Shown: piece after piece, positions 8,628-19,501 of the stretch
How the letters are laid out: every line of letters starts with the position of its first letter
Position numbering within the stretch: the stretch's first letter is position 1
Assembly: GCF_000369045.1 (NCBI RefSeq)
Contig: NZ_KB849797.1
Coordinates: 1 to 64,000, forward strand
Origin: Acinetobacter pittii ATCC 19004 = CIP 70.29
Lineage (GTDB): Bacteria > Pseudomonadota > Gammaproteobacteria > Pseudomonadales > Moraxellaceae
Direction: 5' to 3'
Length of the DNA: 64,000 nucleotides
Notes under the pieces: generated by a model
Told to the model about the DNA's origin: nothing
The model's input: only the letters and a program-made list of their open reading frames with translations
The model's database searches: none
Program-made: the position numbers and the translations under genes

Positions 8628-8632
8628 GCTCT
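8612..8632. repeat. Perfect inverted repeat at the convergent 3' overlap
   Basis: AGAGCCTAA (8612-8620) / TTAGGCTCT (8624-8632) with a 3-nt centre covers the overlapping stop codons of the MscS and DUF2339-like genes. It could form a hairpin on both transcripts, but there is no T-tract, so it is not a classical terminator. Confidence 0.5.
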
Positions 8633-11421
8633 TGATTCTTCTGTACGGTAGATGACGGGGGTAATGGCGCAAGATAAGCAATAATTAACATTACTCCACC
8701 TGCCCCAATAAACGAAATGACTCGAGTTAATGTCGCACTTTGTGATAGATCAAGTAAAATCAACTTTAATACCACAATACCTAAAAGTGCAGCGCCTACA
8801 AACCAGAGTTGACGAATCATTTTACGGCTTGAGAATGTAGTTAATACAAATGCCAAAATGACCCAAAGCAATGTCAAACTTAACTGCACTTCACCATTCG
8901 TCCAAATTGCTAAGCTCCATAGTGGTGTCCCCCAGTAATGATGTAAGCCCCTAACGACCACACTACTGAATACCAATAACCCAGCTAAAATTGTTGTAAT
9001 TTTAAAAGTCCACTCTAGTGATTTATCTTGCTCAAAAGCATGTTGATAAATAATAAAGAGCAGACCTGCAAATACTACAATAGAAAGAAAATCAGTTAAG
9101 TTAAATAAAGGAACAAAATAAAGGTACTCAGCAGAGCGGCGATCAACGCTCACAACTAGCAACCAAATTAAGCTTAAACACCAAACCGGAATTTGATGTA
9201 ACAATGCAGTTTTATGAGCCTTATACGCCCAAAGCGAATAAACCACAGGGATAAAAGCCAGAGCAACAACTGGCATTTGTGGAAAGATCGCCAAACCAAC
9301 TATTGCTAACGCCAACCAGCTTAAACCAGCCCAGACGTTTAAGTATACCGACTCATCCGACTCCGGTTGAGCCATAATAAATAAGCTGCCAAGAATAATG
9401 GTAGCGACTAAGAAAGTAGTTTGTTGTAATGAGTCTACCCATTTAAACAACGTAAACACTTGACTCACAAAGGCTTCACCCAAAACTAACAACAGTAACA
9501 GGCTAATTAAAATTAACTGCAAACTTTGCCAGTGCACACGAAGTTTATAGTGAACAACTGCGCTAAATATTGCGATTAGAACTACGGCGAACATCAAATA
9601 TGGACTCAAAGCATGATGATGCCATGCCATGATTTCTACACCAGCTACAGCACCCGCATCCATCCCTAAACACAAGAAAATGCCACTAAACATGCTTGCG
9701 CTAAAATAGCGTTGCTCTTTACTGTTGTATTGCAATAAATAAAAGGCAGAAATAAATTGGGCAATTGCATAGATGCTTGTGCTTAGCGTTGGGAACTCTT
9801 CATTTGCCCACACCTGATAAAACAGTGCAATAGAGCTAAGTAAAACTAAAACTACACCAATATATCGGCTTAAACGGTAGCGCTCAGTTACTCCCCAAAC
9901 AATTAAAGCCGTACCTTGAGCAACCCAACCAATTGCTGTCCAATGTGCTCCTTTTGCAAGCGGGAAAATTAAGGCAAAAAACGCAACCGCGAGAATGAAA
10001 AAGCTTTTTGCAAGGACCGAAAGCTGTGGATGAGTTTTTTTAATCCAGAAAGTTAATACTGCATAGGTACCTGCCAAGACGGCTGCACCAATCGTCAATG
10101 CTTGTGTAGACTCATGTACTAAGTAGGCATGAAGGGTAAAGCCCAGTACTGGCACACTAAAAATAAGACCAACATCCAAGAGCGGAGGTAAACGAATGCC
10201 TTCTTGTTTTTCACTTGCTGACGTCCGAGATATATTTTGGCTATAACGAACACTAAGCCAAATAAACAGCGCTATATGGCACCACAAAATCCAGTCTAAT
10301 GTATTAAATTTTTCGGGTTCTGCATAAAATGCGATTGCACTACCACCAATAAACATTGTGGCAAAGAAAGCAATTTGATTTAAGATTTTCCAAGGCTGAA
10401 TAAAATTAACCGCAGCAACTGCTAAGTTAATTACTAAGTAGTAGCTAAATAGGAAGGTTACATCAGGGCGATATTGCGGAATAACTAAAGGAGCCGCATA
10501 AGCCATACCAAGTGCTAATATTGCCAAATAAATAGCTTGTTGTTTTAAGCTCAGGAATACCGTAATAGCTAATAAAATAGTAAACAGAATACTCGCTGTA
10601 GTTAGGTTGGCAATTACACTAAAATGATGTGAGAACACAAGTGTCAGGAATACAACAGCCAGCCCGACACCTTGCAATGCCACAGCAAAAAGCTGATTTT
10701 TCTTTTGCAATGTATACCCAAATGCCGTTAACACACCTCCAGCAATCGCAATAAATCCAAGTTTCACACCTAAACTAAGTTGCCAATGCTCGCTTGCAAA
10801 ACGTAATAGCAACACTACCCCAACCATAAGCACAGCAACAGCAACTCTTAAGATTGGATTGCCATGAATCATCCAATCCACGGCTGGTTGCCACCATGCA
10901 GTCTGTACATGGGCTGATTGTTCTGTTTGATTTAAAGGTGCCGTTTCTGCTGGGACTAGCGTGTCCGTATTGCTGGCACTAACTTGTTCTATTACAGGAT
11001 TTATAACTTCTGTTTGTATGGTCTCATTTACATGAACAGTTTGTTTTGCTGACTCGAGGTATAATAGTCGAGTATGAAATGCACTGATGGTTTGAATCAA
11101 ACATAGCAATAAAACCAGTAAAGCCCCACCAGCCATCCACATCCAATGATTGATATAAGCAACTAATGCAACCAAGGCTGCTGCATAAATCACTGTTCTT
11201 TGCATGTGAATAGAATAAAGTGGCGTTTTCTGCCGAGAAAACTGCTGTTCTAAATGAGTTAAACGCTCATGTAGATTTGACAGTAATTGAACTAGAATGA
11301 CAGTAAGCGCAATAGATAAAGCAATCACGACACTCTGAAATTTAAAACCAATTGAAATGGCTAAAAACAAAGTCAAAGCGATCAAAACAATGATCATTCC
11401 CTGTTTGTCTTTTTTATACAT
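8617..11421 (-). CDS. Large multi-pass membrane protein, DUF2339-like
   Basis: A 934-residue integral membrane protein with more than 20 predicted hydrophobic helices; it resembles the DUF2339 family, whose function is unknown. Two short N-terminal helices (about 8-45) are followed by a polar stretch with HLEQQFSRQ, another membrane pair (about 72-110), a soluble linker (about 120-170), then an uninterrupted array of helices from about 185 to the end. No catalytic motif, ATP-binding site or substrate domain is recognised. It is monocistronic, divergent from polA and convergent with the MscS gene. A transport or cell-envelope role would be a guess. Confidence 0.82.
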   Translation of the reverse strand: MYKKDKQGMIIVLIALTLFLAISIGFKFQSVVIALSIALTVILVQLLSNLHERLTHLEQQFSRQKTPLYSIHMQRTVIYAAALVALVAYINHWMWMAGGALLVLLLCLIQTISAFHTRLLYLESAKQTVHVNETIQTEVINPVIEQVSASNTDTLVPAETAPLNQTEQSAHVQTAWWQPAVDWMIHGNPILRVAVAVLMVGVVLLLRFASEHWQLSLGVKLGFIAIAGGVLTAFGYTLQKKNQLFAVALQGVGLAVVFLTLVFSHHFSVIANLTTASILFTILLAITVFLSLKQQAIYLAILALGMAYAAPLVIPQYRPDVTFLFSYYLVINLAVAAVNFIQPWKILNQIAFFATMFIGGSAIAFYAEPEKFNTLDWILWCHIALFIWLSVRYSQNISRTSASEKQEGIRLPPLLDVGLIFSVPVLGFTLHAYLVHESTQALTIGAAVLAGTYAVLTFWIKKTHPQLSVLAKSFFILAVAFFALIFPLAKGAHWTAIGWVAQGTALIVWGVTERYRLSRYIGVVLVLLSSIALFYQVWANEEFPTLSTSIYAIAQFISAFYLLQYNSKEQRYFSASMFSGIFLCLGMDAGAVAGVEIMAWHHHALSPYLMFAVVLIAIFSAVVHYKLRVHWQSLQLILISLLLLLVLGEAFVSQVFTLFKWVDSLQQTTFLVATIILGSLFIMAQPESDESVYLNVWAGLSWLALAIVGLAIFPQMPVVALAFIPVVYSLWAYKAHKTALLHQIPVWCLSLIWLLVVSVDRRSAEYLYFVPLFNLTDFLSIVVFAGLLFIIYQHAFEQDKSLEWTFKITTILAGLLVFSSVVVRGLHHYWGTPLWSLAIWTNGEVQLSLTLLWVILAFVLTTFSSRKMIRQLWFVGAALLGIVVLKLILLDLSQSATLTRVISFIGAGGVMLIIAYLAPLPPSSTVQKNQEPKL

Positions 11422-11575
11422 GGGCTTAGCAATATGACACCTTCATTACAGGTCATCTTACTTCAAGCCAATACAAGCGTATATTTATACATACAAAATA
11501 CTGCAAAAATCATAAACCTGCATTCATAGCCGTTTTCACGTAAAATACCTGTAATTCAGATTAAGGAATTGTTCA

Positions 11576-14347
11576 ATGCCACCATTTGTCTTGGTTGATG
11601 GGTCCTATTTTTTATTTCGTGCATATCATGCATTACCACCATTGACGACCTCTACAGGGTTACATACCAATGCAATACGTGGGGCAATTTCTGCCATTCA
11701 AAAATTAATGCGCCGTATGCAGCCGACACATATGGCTGTCATTTTTGATACGCCTGAGCCAACTTTCCGCCACAAGCTTTCACCTATTTATAAAGGTGAT
11801 CGCCCTACCATGCCGGAAGAGTTATCTCAACAGATTCCATATTTGCATGCATTGATTAAAGCTCAGGGGATTCCTTTATATAGTCTTCCGGGTGCAGAGG
11901 CAGATGACATTATCGGTACACTCGCTAAACGTGCCGTACTCGAAGGCCACCATGTACTTATCTCAACCGGCGATAAAGACATGGCTCAGCTCGTCAATGA
12001 TCATGTAAAACTTGAAGATAGCTTTAAAGATCGTGTCATGGATACCGACGGGGTATTTGAAAAATTTGGTGTTTGGCCAAATCAAATTATCGATTACTTA
12101 ACCCTTATGGGCGATGCGTCTGATGGCATCATGGGTGTACCTGGCGTAGGTGCAAAAACAGCAGCTAAGTTACTAACTGAATATGGCACTTTAGACAATA
12201 TTATTGCCAATGCAGACCAACTTAAAGGCAAACTTAGCCAAAATATTAAAGATAACTTAGACAATATTAAGCTTGACCACCAGTTAGCTAGTATCGTCTG
12301 TGATCTTCCTTTAGAACTCGATTGGCATGAGTTAAAGCTTACCGATCCAAACGTAGAAGCTCTACGTAATCTTTATACTGAGCTTGAGTTTAGAAACCAA
12401 TTACAGTCGCTTGATCATCCAAACAATCCAAATAGCTCAAGCTATAAACAACAAGCTTCACAGACTATTGTTCAAAATGAAGTTAAACCTGCTGAATCTA
12501 TAGAAACTGAAGATCAAGCAAGCTTAACCAGTCAAGATGACCAGCTTGGAACTGCAAATTATCACACTGTTTTAACCCAAGAAGCATGGGATCAGCTCTG
12601 GCAACGCATGCAAAATGCCGATCATTTTGCTATTGATACAGAAACTACAAGCCTTGATTACCGTATTGCAGAGATGGTTGGTTTTTCAATCGCATTTGAT
12701 GCGAAAGATGCCTACTATGTTCCATTAGCGCATAATTATGAAAATGCGCCGCAGCAACTAGATCGTGATCAAATTCTGGTTCAAATTAAGCCTGTGCTAG
12801 AAAATGAAGCAGTTAAAAAAATTGGGCATCACCTTAAATATGATGCCCATATCTTTGCCAATCATGGCATAGAACTTAAAGGCTGGTATTTCGATAGCAT
12901 GCTTGCATCTTATGTATTGAATGCAGCGGCCACTCGTCACGGCATGGATGACGTAGCTCGTGTCTACTTAAGCCACTTAACCACCACTTTTGAACAAATT
13001 GCTGGTAAGGGTGCTAAACAAAAGACTTTCAATCAAATTGAGATTGAAGTTGCTGCTCACTATGCTGCAGAAGATGCTCATGTGACCTATCGTTTGTATG
13101 AAGTGCTTTCAAACAAACTTAAGCCATTTCCTGAGCTAGAAAATATTTTATATAACATCGAAATGCCAGTTGCCCGTATTTTATCGGGTATGGAAGAAGA
13201 TGGAATTCGTTTAGATCATGCCTTCTTAGATAAATTAAGCGTTGAATTTGCAAAAACGATGGAAGGGCTTGAAAATCAAGCGATGGAAATTGCAGATGAA
13301 ACTTTTAATATTGCATCTCCTAAACAAGTAGGTGAAATCCTATTTGATAAATTAGGAATCAAAGGCGGTAAAAAAACTGCAACTGGACAATACAGCACCA
13401 GTGAAAGTGTTTTAGAAAAAATTGAACATCCTTTAGCGGAAATTATTCTAGAGCATCGCGGTTTAGCAAAGCTAAAAAGTACCTATACTGATCGTCTAGT
13501 TGAGCAATCTCATAACGACACGCATCGTGTACATACAAGTTATCACCAAGCACTTACAGCAACAGGTCGCCTCTCCTCTTCAGATCCTAACTTACAAAAT
13601 ATTCCAATTCGTAGACAAATTGGGCGCCAAATTCGTAAAGCATTCATTGCGCCAGAAGGCCGAGTATTATTGGCTGCCGATTACTCGCAAATTGAATTAC
13701 GTTTAATGGCTCATTTTTCTCAAGATGATGCTTTAGTACATGCATTCCAGCATGGACAAGATGTTCACCGCCGTACTGCTGCAGAAGTATTGGGCATTGC
13801 AATTGAAGATGTGACCAATGATCAACGCCGTCAAGCGAAAGCAGTTAACTTTGGACTACTGTATGGTATGTCTGAGTTTGGTTTGATTCGTCAATTAGGC
13901 TTTACACGTCAAGAATCGCAAAACTATATTAAGCAATATTTCCAACGCTATCCTGGCATCTATGAATATATGCAACGCACACGTCAAGTTGCATCAGAGC
14001 AAGGTTTTGTTGAAACTATTTTAGGTCGTCGTCTTTATACACCAGATATTGATGCACGAAATGTAATGGTACGTAAGGCTGCCGAACGTGCTGCAATTAA
14101 TGCGCCTTTACAAGGTAGTGCTGCTGATATCATTAAACTCGCAATGATTGAAGTCGATAAAATCTTGCCAAAAGATCAAGCCAAACTACTACTTCAAGTA
14201 CACGATGAATTAGTATTTGAAGCAGATCAAAACATTGCCGAAGAGCTCTCTAAGCAAATCGCGACTGTCATGGAATCTGTAGTAAAAATTTCTGTGCCTT
14301 TAGTTGTTGAAGTTGGGCAAGGGCAAAACTGGGATGATGCCCATTAA
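11576..14347 (+). CDS. polA: DNA polymerase I
   Basis: At 923 residues it is close to the E. coli enzyme (928), with all three activities. The 5' nuclease domain (about 1-290) shows LVDGSYFLFRAYHA and the metal-binding PGAEADDIIGTLA; the helix-hairpin-helix GVPGVGAKTAAKLL follows. The proofreading domain (about 330-520) is intact, with FAIDTETTSLD and YAAEDAHVTYRLYE. The polymerase has motif A DYSQIELRLMAH, motif B RRQAKAVNFGLLYGMS and motif C QVHDELVFE. It functions in Okazaki-fragment processing and repair. The gene is monocistronic with its own terminator. Confidence 0.98.
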   Translation: MPPFVLVDGSYFLFRAYHALPPLTTSTGLHTNAIRGAISAIQKLMRRMQPTHMAVIFDTPEPTFRHKLSPIYKGDRPTMPEELSQQIPYLHALIKAQGIPLYSLPGAEADDIIGTLAKRAVLEGHHVLISTGDKDMAQLVNDHVKLEDSFKDRVMDTDGVFEKFGVWPNQIIDYLTLMGDASDGIMGVPGVGAKTAAKLLTEYGTLDNIIANADQLKGKLSQNIKDNLDNIKLDHQLASIVCDLPLELDWHELKLTDPNVEALRNLYTELEFRNQLQSLDHPNNPNSSSYKQQASQTIVQNEVKPAESIETEDQASLTSQDDQLGTANYHTVLTQEAWDQLWQRMQNADHFAIDTETTSLDYRIAEMVGFSIAFDAKDAYYVPLAHNYENAPQQLDRDQILVQIKPVLENEAVKKIGHHLKYDAHIFANHGIELKGWYFDSMLASYVLNAAATRHGMDDVARVYLSHLTTTFEQIAGKGAKQKTFNQIEIEVAAHYAAEDAHVTYRLYEVLSNKLKPFPELENILYNIEMPVARILSGMEEDGIRLDHAFLDKLSVEFAKTMEGLENQAMEIADETFNIASPKQVGEILFDKLGIKGGKKTATGQYSTSESVLEKIEHPLAEIILEHRGLAKLKSTYTDRLVEQSHNDTHRVHTSYHQALTATGRLSSSDPNLQNIPIRRQIGRQIRKAFIAPEGRVLLAADYSQIELRLMAHFSQDDALVHAFQHGQDVHRRTAAEVLGIAIEDVTNDQRRQAKAVNFGLLYGMSEFGLIRQLGFTRQESQNYIKQYFQRYPGIYEYMQRTRQVASEQGFVETILGRRLYTPDIDARNVMVRKAAERAAINAPLQGSAADIIKLAMIEVDKILPKDQAKLLLQVHDELVFEADQNIAEELSKQIATVMESVVKISVPLVVEVGQGQNWDDAH

Positions 14348-14360
14348 TTAATAGAAATAA

Positions 14361-14390
14361 AAAAAGGGCTGTATTAACAGCCCTTTTTTT
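14361..14390. terminator. Terminator after polA, bidirectional
   Basis: A 12-bp stem AAAAAGGGCTGT / ACAGCCCTTTTT (14361-14372, 14377-14388) with a 4-nt loop and A/T tracts on both sides. It also suits the convergent yggT transcript. Confidence 0.9.
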
Positions 14391-14401
14391 ATTGCGTTAA
14401 G

Positions 14402-14971
14402 TTAAAGTCCTGTTAAAAGAACTTTTGCAACTTCATTCATTAAGATCTCGGCAATATAAAGCGCTAAAAAGGCCAAAATTGGAGATAAGTCAATCATTCC
14501 CATATTAGGCAATAAACGACGGAATGGTGCGAGTAATGGTTCAGCTAAATCTTGAATCACTTCAATATAAGGTGAACGCGATTGAGTGAACATAACCACC
14601 CAACTCAAAATAATTGTCGCGAAAATTAAATAACGGCAGAAACGGATCAGGTCCTGAATCATCGTCACAAATGTCAGAATCACTAAGTGAACCGGACTAT
14701 TTGGCATAGAACCAGAAAGATACATCACGCCAAAAATTTTCAGCAAATATAAAATAATTAAAAGAACCAACGCAGCCAAATTAAATCGGCCTTTTGCGAC
14801 CGTCGGAAAAATTCGGCCAAAAATATCAACAATTTTAGTCGCCTTTACGGTCGATAAAACCACAGGATTATAAGGACTTACTGCCGCCAATTGCATTAAA
14901 AAACGGAAAAAGACCAATAAAATCGCGACATTAATTAAAATTCCAAAAATTAGCGCAGAATTTGCACCCAT
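14402..14971 (-). CDS. YggT family integral membrane protein
   Basis: A 189-residue inner-membrane protein built of two YggT repeats. Hydrophobic helices lie at about 7-27, 62-85, 93-128 and 155-185, with the family motif EPLLAPFRRLLPNMGMIDLSP near residue 141. Function is unresolved in the family; it is often encoded beside proC, as here (21 bp after proC on the same strand), and has been linked to osmotic stress and membrane homeostasis in other bacteria. Probably last gene of accA-tilS-proC-yggT. Confidence 0.88.
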   Translation of the reverse strand: MGANSALIFGILINVAILLVFFRFLMQLAAVSPYNPVVLSTVKATKIVDIFGRIFPTVAKGRFNLAALVLLIILYLLKIFGVMYLSGSMPNSPVHLVILTFVTMIQDLIRFCRYLIFATIILSWVVMFTQSRSPYIEVIQDLAEPLLAPFRRLLPNMGMIDLSPILAFLALYIAEILMNEVAKVLLTGL

Positions 14972-14992
14972 AGTTGTCTTATCCTATTTAAG

Positions 14993-15838
14993 CTATTTCG
15001 CACTGTCACTCAATTCTTGAGCCAATTCTTGACTACGCTTCTGTGCAGCAGCCAATGCAGATTGAATATTTTGGGAGATTTGTGCACGGTCAAAAACTTC
15101 AAGTGCAGCTTGAGTTGTGCCATTTGGCGATGTCACATTCTTACGAAGTTCAGAAGGAGTATTTGAACTCGTAATTGCCATTTGAGCTGCACCTAATGCC
15201 GTTTGAAGAGTCAACGCAGTTGCAACTTTTTCATCAAGTCCTAAATTTTTACCCGCACGGATCATACTTTCCATGAGATAGAAGAAATATGCAGGACCTG
15301 AGCCAGAAACCGCTGTTACCGCATCAATTTGAGCTTCGGAGTTTACCCAAATTGTTAAGCCTGTGGCTGCTAAAATCTGACTTGTTAATTCACGATCCGA
15401 AGTACCTACTACATCATTTGCATAGATACCATGTGCACCCGTCTGAACTAGAGCTGGCGTATTTGGCATAACTCGAACAATTCGATTGCTATCAATTAAG
15501 TTTGATATCGTTTGAATTTCAGCACCAGCAATAATTGAAATAACCAATTTATCTGATAACAGTCCTTTTAAAGGACGTAAAACAGTCGCCAAAACTTGTG
15601 GTTTTACTGCCAGTACAACGACATCAGCATTTTTAATTGCAGCTACATTATCTTGTGTCACATGGACTTCTTTTTCTTGCAATAATTGACGTATTTGCTC
15701 AACAGGATCTGAAACGGTAATACGTGTTGGCGGTAAACCTCTTGAAATGAGCCCACCAATCAAAGCTTGGGCCATATTACCACCACCAATAAAACAGATA
15801 TTACTATTTACTGCACTTGTCATAACCATCTTCGCCAT
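14993..15838 (-). CDS. proC: Pyrroline-5-carboxylate reductase
   Basis: ProC catalyses the last step of proline synthesis, NAD(P)H-dependent reduction of pyrroline-5-carboxylate. The 281-residue product has the N-terminal Rossmann motif ICFIGGGNMAQALIGGL and the C-terminal P5CR signature region beginning VSGSGPAYFFYLMESM, then LRKNVTSPNGTTQAAL. The ORF start at 15838 overlaps the tilS stop by 35 nt. In-frame ATGs at 15829 and 15823 would trim only 3 or 5 residues, and the true start is not decided by a clear ribosome site. The overlap suggests translational coupling with tilS. Confidence 0.95.
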   Translation of the reverse strand: MAKMVMTSAVNSNICFIGGGNMAQALIGGLISRGLPPTRITVSDPVEQIRQLLQEKEVHVTQDNVAAIKNADVVVLAVKPQVLATVLRPLKGLLSDKLVISIIAGAEIQTISNLIDSNRIVRVMPNTPALVQTGAHGIYANDVVGTSDRELTSQILAATGLTIWVNSEAQIDAVTAVSGSGPAYFFYLMESMIRAGKNLGLDEKVATALTLQTALGAAQMAITSSNTPSELRKNVTSPNGTTQAALEVFDRAQISQNIQSALAAAQKRSQELAQELSDSAK

Positions 15839-17204
15839 TTACCAGATTACAAGAATAAGAAATTAAATCTGGTTGCCATCCTCCTTGCTCACAATACGGA
15901 GACTGAGCTAACCAAAATCCTTTCGGTGTAAAAACCCCAAGCATAACATTATCTATGACTAATATTTGAATTGTATGACGAAGCCAAGGCAAAATATGTG
16001 CTTCTTGAATTGCTTTTTTTAATGGCCATTGCCCAACACGACCATATAAATGGACCTTTTCACCACCTTGGCGTCGAATTATTTTTAATTTTTTATTTAA
16101 TAAAGATGCAGACAACCCCATATTTTTTTGAGTTATTTGAAAATATCCTGAAGCGCAATCCACTATTTCCCCTAGTTGAAAATGATGCTCCGTCTCGGTT
16201 TCAACTGGGTTTAATTTTTCAGCAAGAAAAACTTGTCTACTCAACCGATAAAGATAATGTTGATAACGGACATAATAAAACTGGTTCCAATGTAATGCCG
16301 CTTGTGCATCAGACTTAGAAGCAATTACTTCATTTTTTAACCGCTCAACCATTTCAAATGCAGGCCGATATTGTCCATCACCTTTCATCCAAACTGAAAG
16401 CAATTGGCGCTGTCGAGCAGAAGATAGTTTTAATAGCCAAGTTAAATCCAAACATTCGTCCGTACCACAATTTTGCAAATCAGCTTTTAAAACTTCTTCT
16501 AAAATTTCAGAAGCATCTTGCATCAAATAGCTAGTACGGCTAAGTGCTTGCTGCATTTTTGGAAATCGGTTTTGTAAGAAGGGCCAAAGTTCTTCACGCG
16601 ACCACGCCCGATCATAATGGATATCGTAATTTGTAGGATCATCTACATACTCAATCTCAAGTTGAGTAGTCCACTCGGCAATCTGCTCACGGGTTAAATC
16701 CAAAAAAGGGCGCCAAATTGTCATATCAACACGATGATCAATACACTGCATAGCAGCAAGCCCATCAACACCCGCACCCGATAATAAACGCAATATTACT
16801 GTTTCAGCCTGATCTTGCTGGTGATGAGCAAGCACTAAAATTTCGTTGGCTTGTAAATGTTGTAGATAAGCGTAATAACGTGCCTGACGTGCTTGAGCTT
16901 CCAAATTACCGTCAGTAACTTGAACTTTTTGAATGGTATAAGGAATATTTAAACGAGTCGCTTGTTTAGCAACGAGTTCGCCCCACTCTGCACTTTTTGA
17001 TTGCAGTTGATGATCTATGTAAATTATTCGGATCTTATGAGGGAAAATTTGAGACATCAAATGTAGTAGCAGCATTGAATCCATGCCACCACTACATCCA
17101 ATAAGAAAAGTACTATTTTCTGAAAACTCTTGAGCCTGTTTTAAGACGCAATGCCTAAATTTTCGCTGCCAAACTTCATTAAACGTTGATAACGTGCTTC
17201 GCAT
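15804..17204 (-). CDS. tilS: tRNA(Ile)-lysidine synthetase TilS
   Basis: TilS converts C34 of the CAU-anticodon tRNA-Ile to lysidine, an essential step for decoding AUA. The PP-loop ATPase motif [14 protein letters not shown] lies at about residues 36-49, with [25 protein letters not shown] around residue 128 also typical. A C-terminal TilS domain spans roughly 370-450. The 466 residues exceed the 432 of E. coli. The only sensible start (ATG at 17204) lies inside the 3' end of accA, giving a 64-nt overlap and probable coupled translation; the residues before the P-loop are of ordinary family length. Confidence 0.93.
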   Translation of the reverse strand: MRSTLSTFNEVWQRKFRHCVLKQAQEFSENSTFLIGCSGGMDSMLLLHLMSQIFPHKIRIIYIDHQLQSKSAEWGELVAKQATRLNIPYTIQKVQVTDGNLEAQARQARYYAYLQHLQANEILVLAHHQQDQAETVILRLLSGAGVDGLAAMQCIDHRVDMTIWRPFLDLTREQIAEWTTQLEIEYVDDPTNYDIHYDRAWSREELWPFLQNRFPKMQQALSRTSYLMQDASEILEEVLKADLQNCGTDECLDLTWLLKLSSARQRQLLSVWMKGDGQYRPAFEMVERLKNEVIASKSDAQAALHWNQFYYVRYQHYLYRLSRQVFLAEKLNPVETETEHHFQLGEIVDCASGYFQITQKNMGLSASLLNKKLKIIRRQGGEKVHLYGRVGQWPLKKAIQEAHILPWLRHTIQILVIDNVMLGVFTPKGFWLAQSPYCEQGGWQPDLISYSCNLVNGEDGYDKCSK

Positions 17205-17962
17205 CGTTCATTTGCATCCATTGGTAGCAACTCATCCAAAGCTTGCTTCAAAACTACTTTTAGGTTTTGCATGACTTGCTCAGGGTCTAAATGAGCCCCT
17301 TCGCCTTCATCTACTACATATTCAACAATACCTAGAGATTGTAATTTATCTGCTGTCAAACCTAAAGCTTCACTTGCTTGAGCCGCTTTTTCAGCAGTTT
17401 TCCATAAAATAGATGCACAGCCTTCTGGTGAAATCACAGAATAAATACTATGCGACAACATAATTACTCGGTCAGCAACACCAATACCTAAAGCACCACC
17501 AGAACCGCCTTCACCAAGTACTGTTGCGACAACAGGAACTTTCAAACTTGAAAGTTGAGCAAGGCTAGTTGCAATTGCTTCAGCTTGTCCACGCTCTTCA
17601 GCACCAACACCTGGATAAGCACCCATAGTATCAATAAATGTGAAGACCGGAAGATTAAAGCGCTCTGCCATATCTAATAGGCGTTGAGATTTACGGTAAC
17701 CTTCTGGGTTAGCCATACCGAAGTTGTGCTTTAATTTTTCACGGGTACTACGACCACGGTGTTGGCCAATAACCATCACAGGTTGACCATCAAAACGAGC
17801 AAGACCACCTACCATCGCACCATCGTCACCAAACAAACGATCACCATGCAAGGCATCAAACTCTGTAAAGATTTCACCGACATAATCTAGAAACTGCGGA
17901 CGATCAGGATGACGTGCAATTTGAACCGTTGTCCACGCTTTGGACTGAGTAGCTTTTTTCAT
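17141..17962 (-). CDS. accA: Acetyl-CoA carboxylase carboxyltransferase subunit alpha
   Basis: AccA pairs with AccD to transfer the carboxyl group from biotin to acetyl-CoA, the committed step of fatty-acid synthesis. Recognisable stretches are [20 protein letters not shown], the acyl-CoA binding region [29 protein letters not shown] and [17 protein letters not shown]. At 273 residues it is shorter than E. coli AccA (319): the N-terminal helical extension of about 45 residues is absent, which appears normal for Acinetobacter. It heads the tightly packed accA-tilS-proC-yggT run. Confidence 0.96.
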   Translation of the reverse strand: MKKATQSKAWTTVQIARHPDRPQFLDYVGEIFTEFDALHGDRLFGDDGAMVGGLARFDGQPVMVIGQHRGRSTREKLKHNFGMANPEGYRKSQRLLDMAERFNLPVFTFIDTMGAYPGVGAEERGQAEAIATSLAQLSSLKVPVVATVLGEGGSGGALGIGVADRVIMLSHSIYSVISPEGCASILWKTAEKAAQASEALGLTADKLQSLGIVEYVVDEGEGAHLDPEQVMQNLKVVLKQALDELLPMDANERCEARYQRLMKFGSENLGIAS

Positions 17963-17980
17963 AGGTCGAATATTATCCCT

Positions 17981-19501
17981 TTAATCGATAAATTTTTCCG
18001 ACTGAATATTCAATTCAATGTCCCAATGCTTAAACTGCTCTTGCTCATCATGCAAGTCGGCAACTAACAATGGCCATTGTTTGGCATCACCAGAAACACT
18101 AAGTTGCCATTGTTGATCATTTATGATGGTCAGTTCAATGGCAGGAAGCATCTGATCACTTCGACTATGGTTGAGTAAAACTGCTAGGCGAAGTAATAAA
18201 CATAGATAAAGTAATTTATGACCACCAGCCTTCAAAATTTCATTTTTTACATCATTTCGCAATTTACGACGGTGGTGAGCGACCAAATGTGAAAGGTGAT
18301 TTTGGTCAATTTGTGAGAAGCCCGGAATATCAGAATGCTGCAATAAATAAGCACCATGACGGTGATACCCACCATGACTAATCGCCAAACCAATTTCGTG
18401 CAAATAGGCAGCTCGGCGCAGTAAGTCACTGTCTTCACTCGTTAAATTGAGAGGTTCTGCAACACCATCAAATAATTGTTGTGCTGTATTTACGACTCTT
18501 TCTGCTTGTTTTGGATCAGCGTTATAACGTCCCATTAAAGCTTGTACACTACGATCACGGATATCTTCATGTTTAAAACGACCTAATAGGTCATACATGA
18601 CTCCTTCACGTAATGCACCATCAGAATATGCCAAACGATCAATTTCTAAAACCTCAAAAACTGCGTACAAAATTGCCAATCCGGCTGGCAAAACTGCTCG
18701 TCGGTCTTCTCTTAACCCTTCAAAATCAATTTCAGAAATATTTTTAAACTTAAGTAATTTATCTTTGAGTTTGTATAACCCTTCTCGAGTGACGTTTTCT
18801 TGCTCATCACTCAAGCCCATATTCACCATAATTTGGCGGCAAGCTTTAATCGTTCCACTAGAACCAACGACAGTATCCCAACCTTCCATTTTATACGTTG
18901 TTGCAATAGCTGAAAGTTCTTTACGGGCAGCAACTACTGCTTTATCAAAGGCTTTTTGTGTGATTTCGCCATCGGCAAAGTAGGCTTTTGTATAAGCCAC
19001 ACATCCCATTTGCAATGACTCTGTATAAATAGGCTCAAACTCTTCACCAATAATGAACTCAGTAGAACCACCACCAATATCTACAACTAAACGTCGACCA
19101 CCATTTGCCATGGTATGCGATACGCCAAGATAAATCAGACGCGCTTCTTCTCGCCCAGCAATAATTTCAATAGGTTTAGGCAAAATTTCTGCTGCTTTTT
19201 GGATAAATTCATGACCATTTTTTGCCTGACGCAAGGCATTGGTCGCCACAATTCTTAAACGATTTGGTTGAACAGAGCTTAATCTTCCAACAAAACGAGC
19301 CAAGCAGGCTAAGCCTCGTTGCTGAGCGGCTTCTGTTAGGTTTTTATTCTCATCTAAACCAGCTGCAAGCTGTACTTTTTCTGACATCGAAGCAACTTTT
19401 TTAACTTCACCATGATCTACCCGTGCAATTGCAAGGTGAAAACTGTTCGACCCCATATCTATGGCAGCAAGTAATTCTTCATCAATCAGAAAATCAGACA
19501 T
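17981..19501 (-). CDS. ppx: Exopolyphosphatase (Ppx/GppA family)
   Basis: A 506-residue Ppx/GppA phosphatase that degrades polyphosphate and/or pppGpp. The actin-like fold motifs are ELLAAIDMGSNSFHLAIARV, LVVDIGGGSTEFIIG and VGSSGTIKACRQI. A C-terminal HD-like domain includes RRAAYLHEIGLAISHGGYHRH and HLVAHHRRK. The length suits Ppx (E. coli 513), but Ppx versus GppA activity cannot be decided from sequence. I prefer the ATG at 19501; a GTG at 19528 would add nine residues with no better ribosome site. Its presence beside relA in the same window is of interest for (p)ppGpp turnover. Confidence 0.9.
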   Translation of the reverse strand: MSDFLIDEELLAAIDMGSNSFHLAIARVDHGEVKKVASMSEKVQLAAGLDENKNLTEAAQQRGLACLARFVGRLSSVQPNRLRIVATNALRQAKNGHEFIQKAAEILPKPIEIIAGREEARLIYLGVSHTMANGGRRLVVDIGGGSTEFIIGEEFEPIYTESLQMGCVAYTKAYFADGEITQKAFDKAVVAARKELSAIATTYKMEGWDTVVGSSGTIKACRQIMVNMGLSDEQENVTREGLYKLKDKLLKFKNISEIDFEGLREDRRAVLPAGLAILYAVFEVLEIDRLAYSDGALREGVMYDLLGRFKHEDIRDRSVQALMGRYNADPKQAERVVNTAQQLFDGVAEPLNLTSEDSDLLRRAAYLHEIGLAISHGGYHRHGAYLLQHSDIPGFSQIDQNHLSHLVAHHRRKLRNDVKNEILKAGGHKLLYLCLLLRLAVLLNHSRSDQMLPAIELTIINDQQWQLSVSGDAKQWPLLVADLHDEQEQFKHWDIELNIQSEKFID

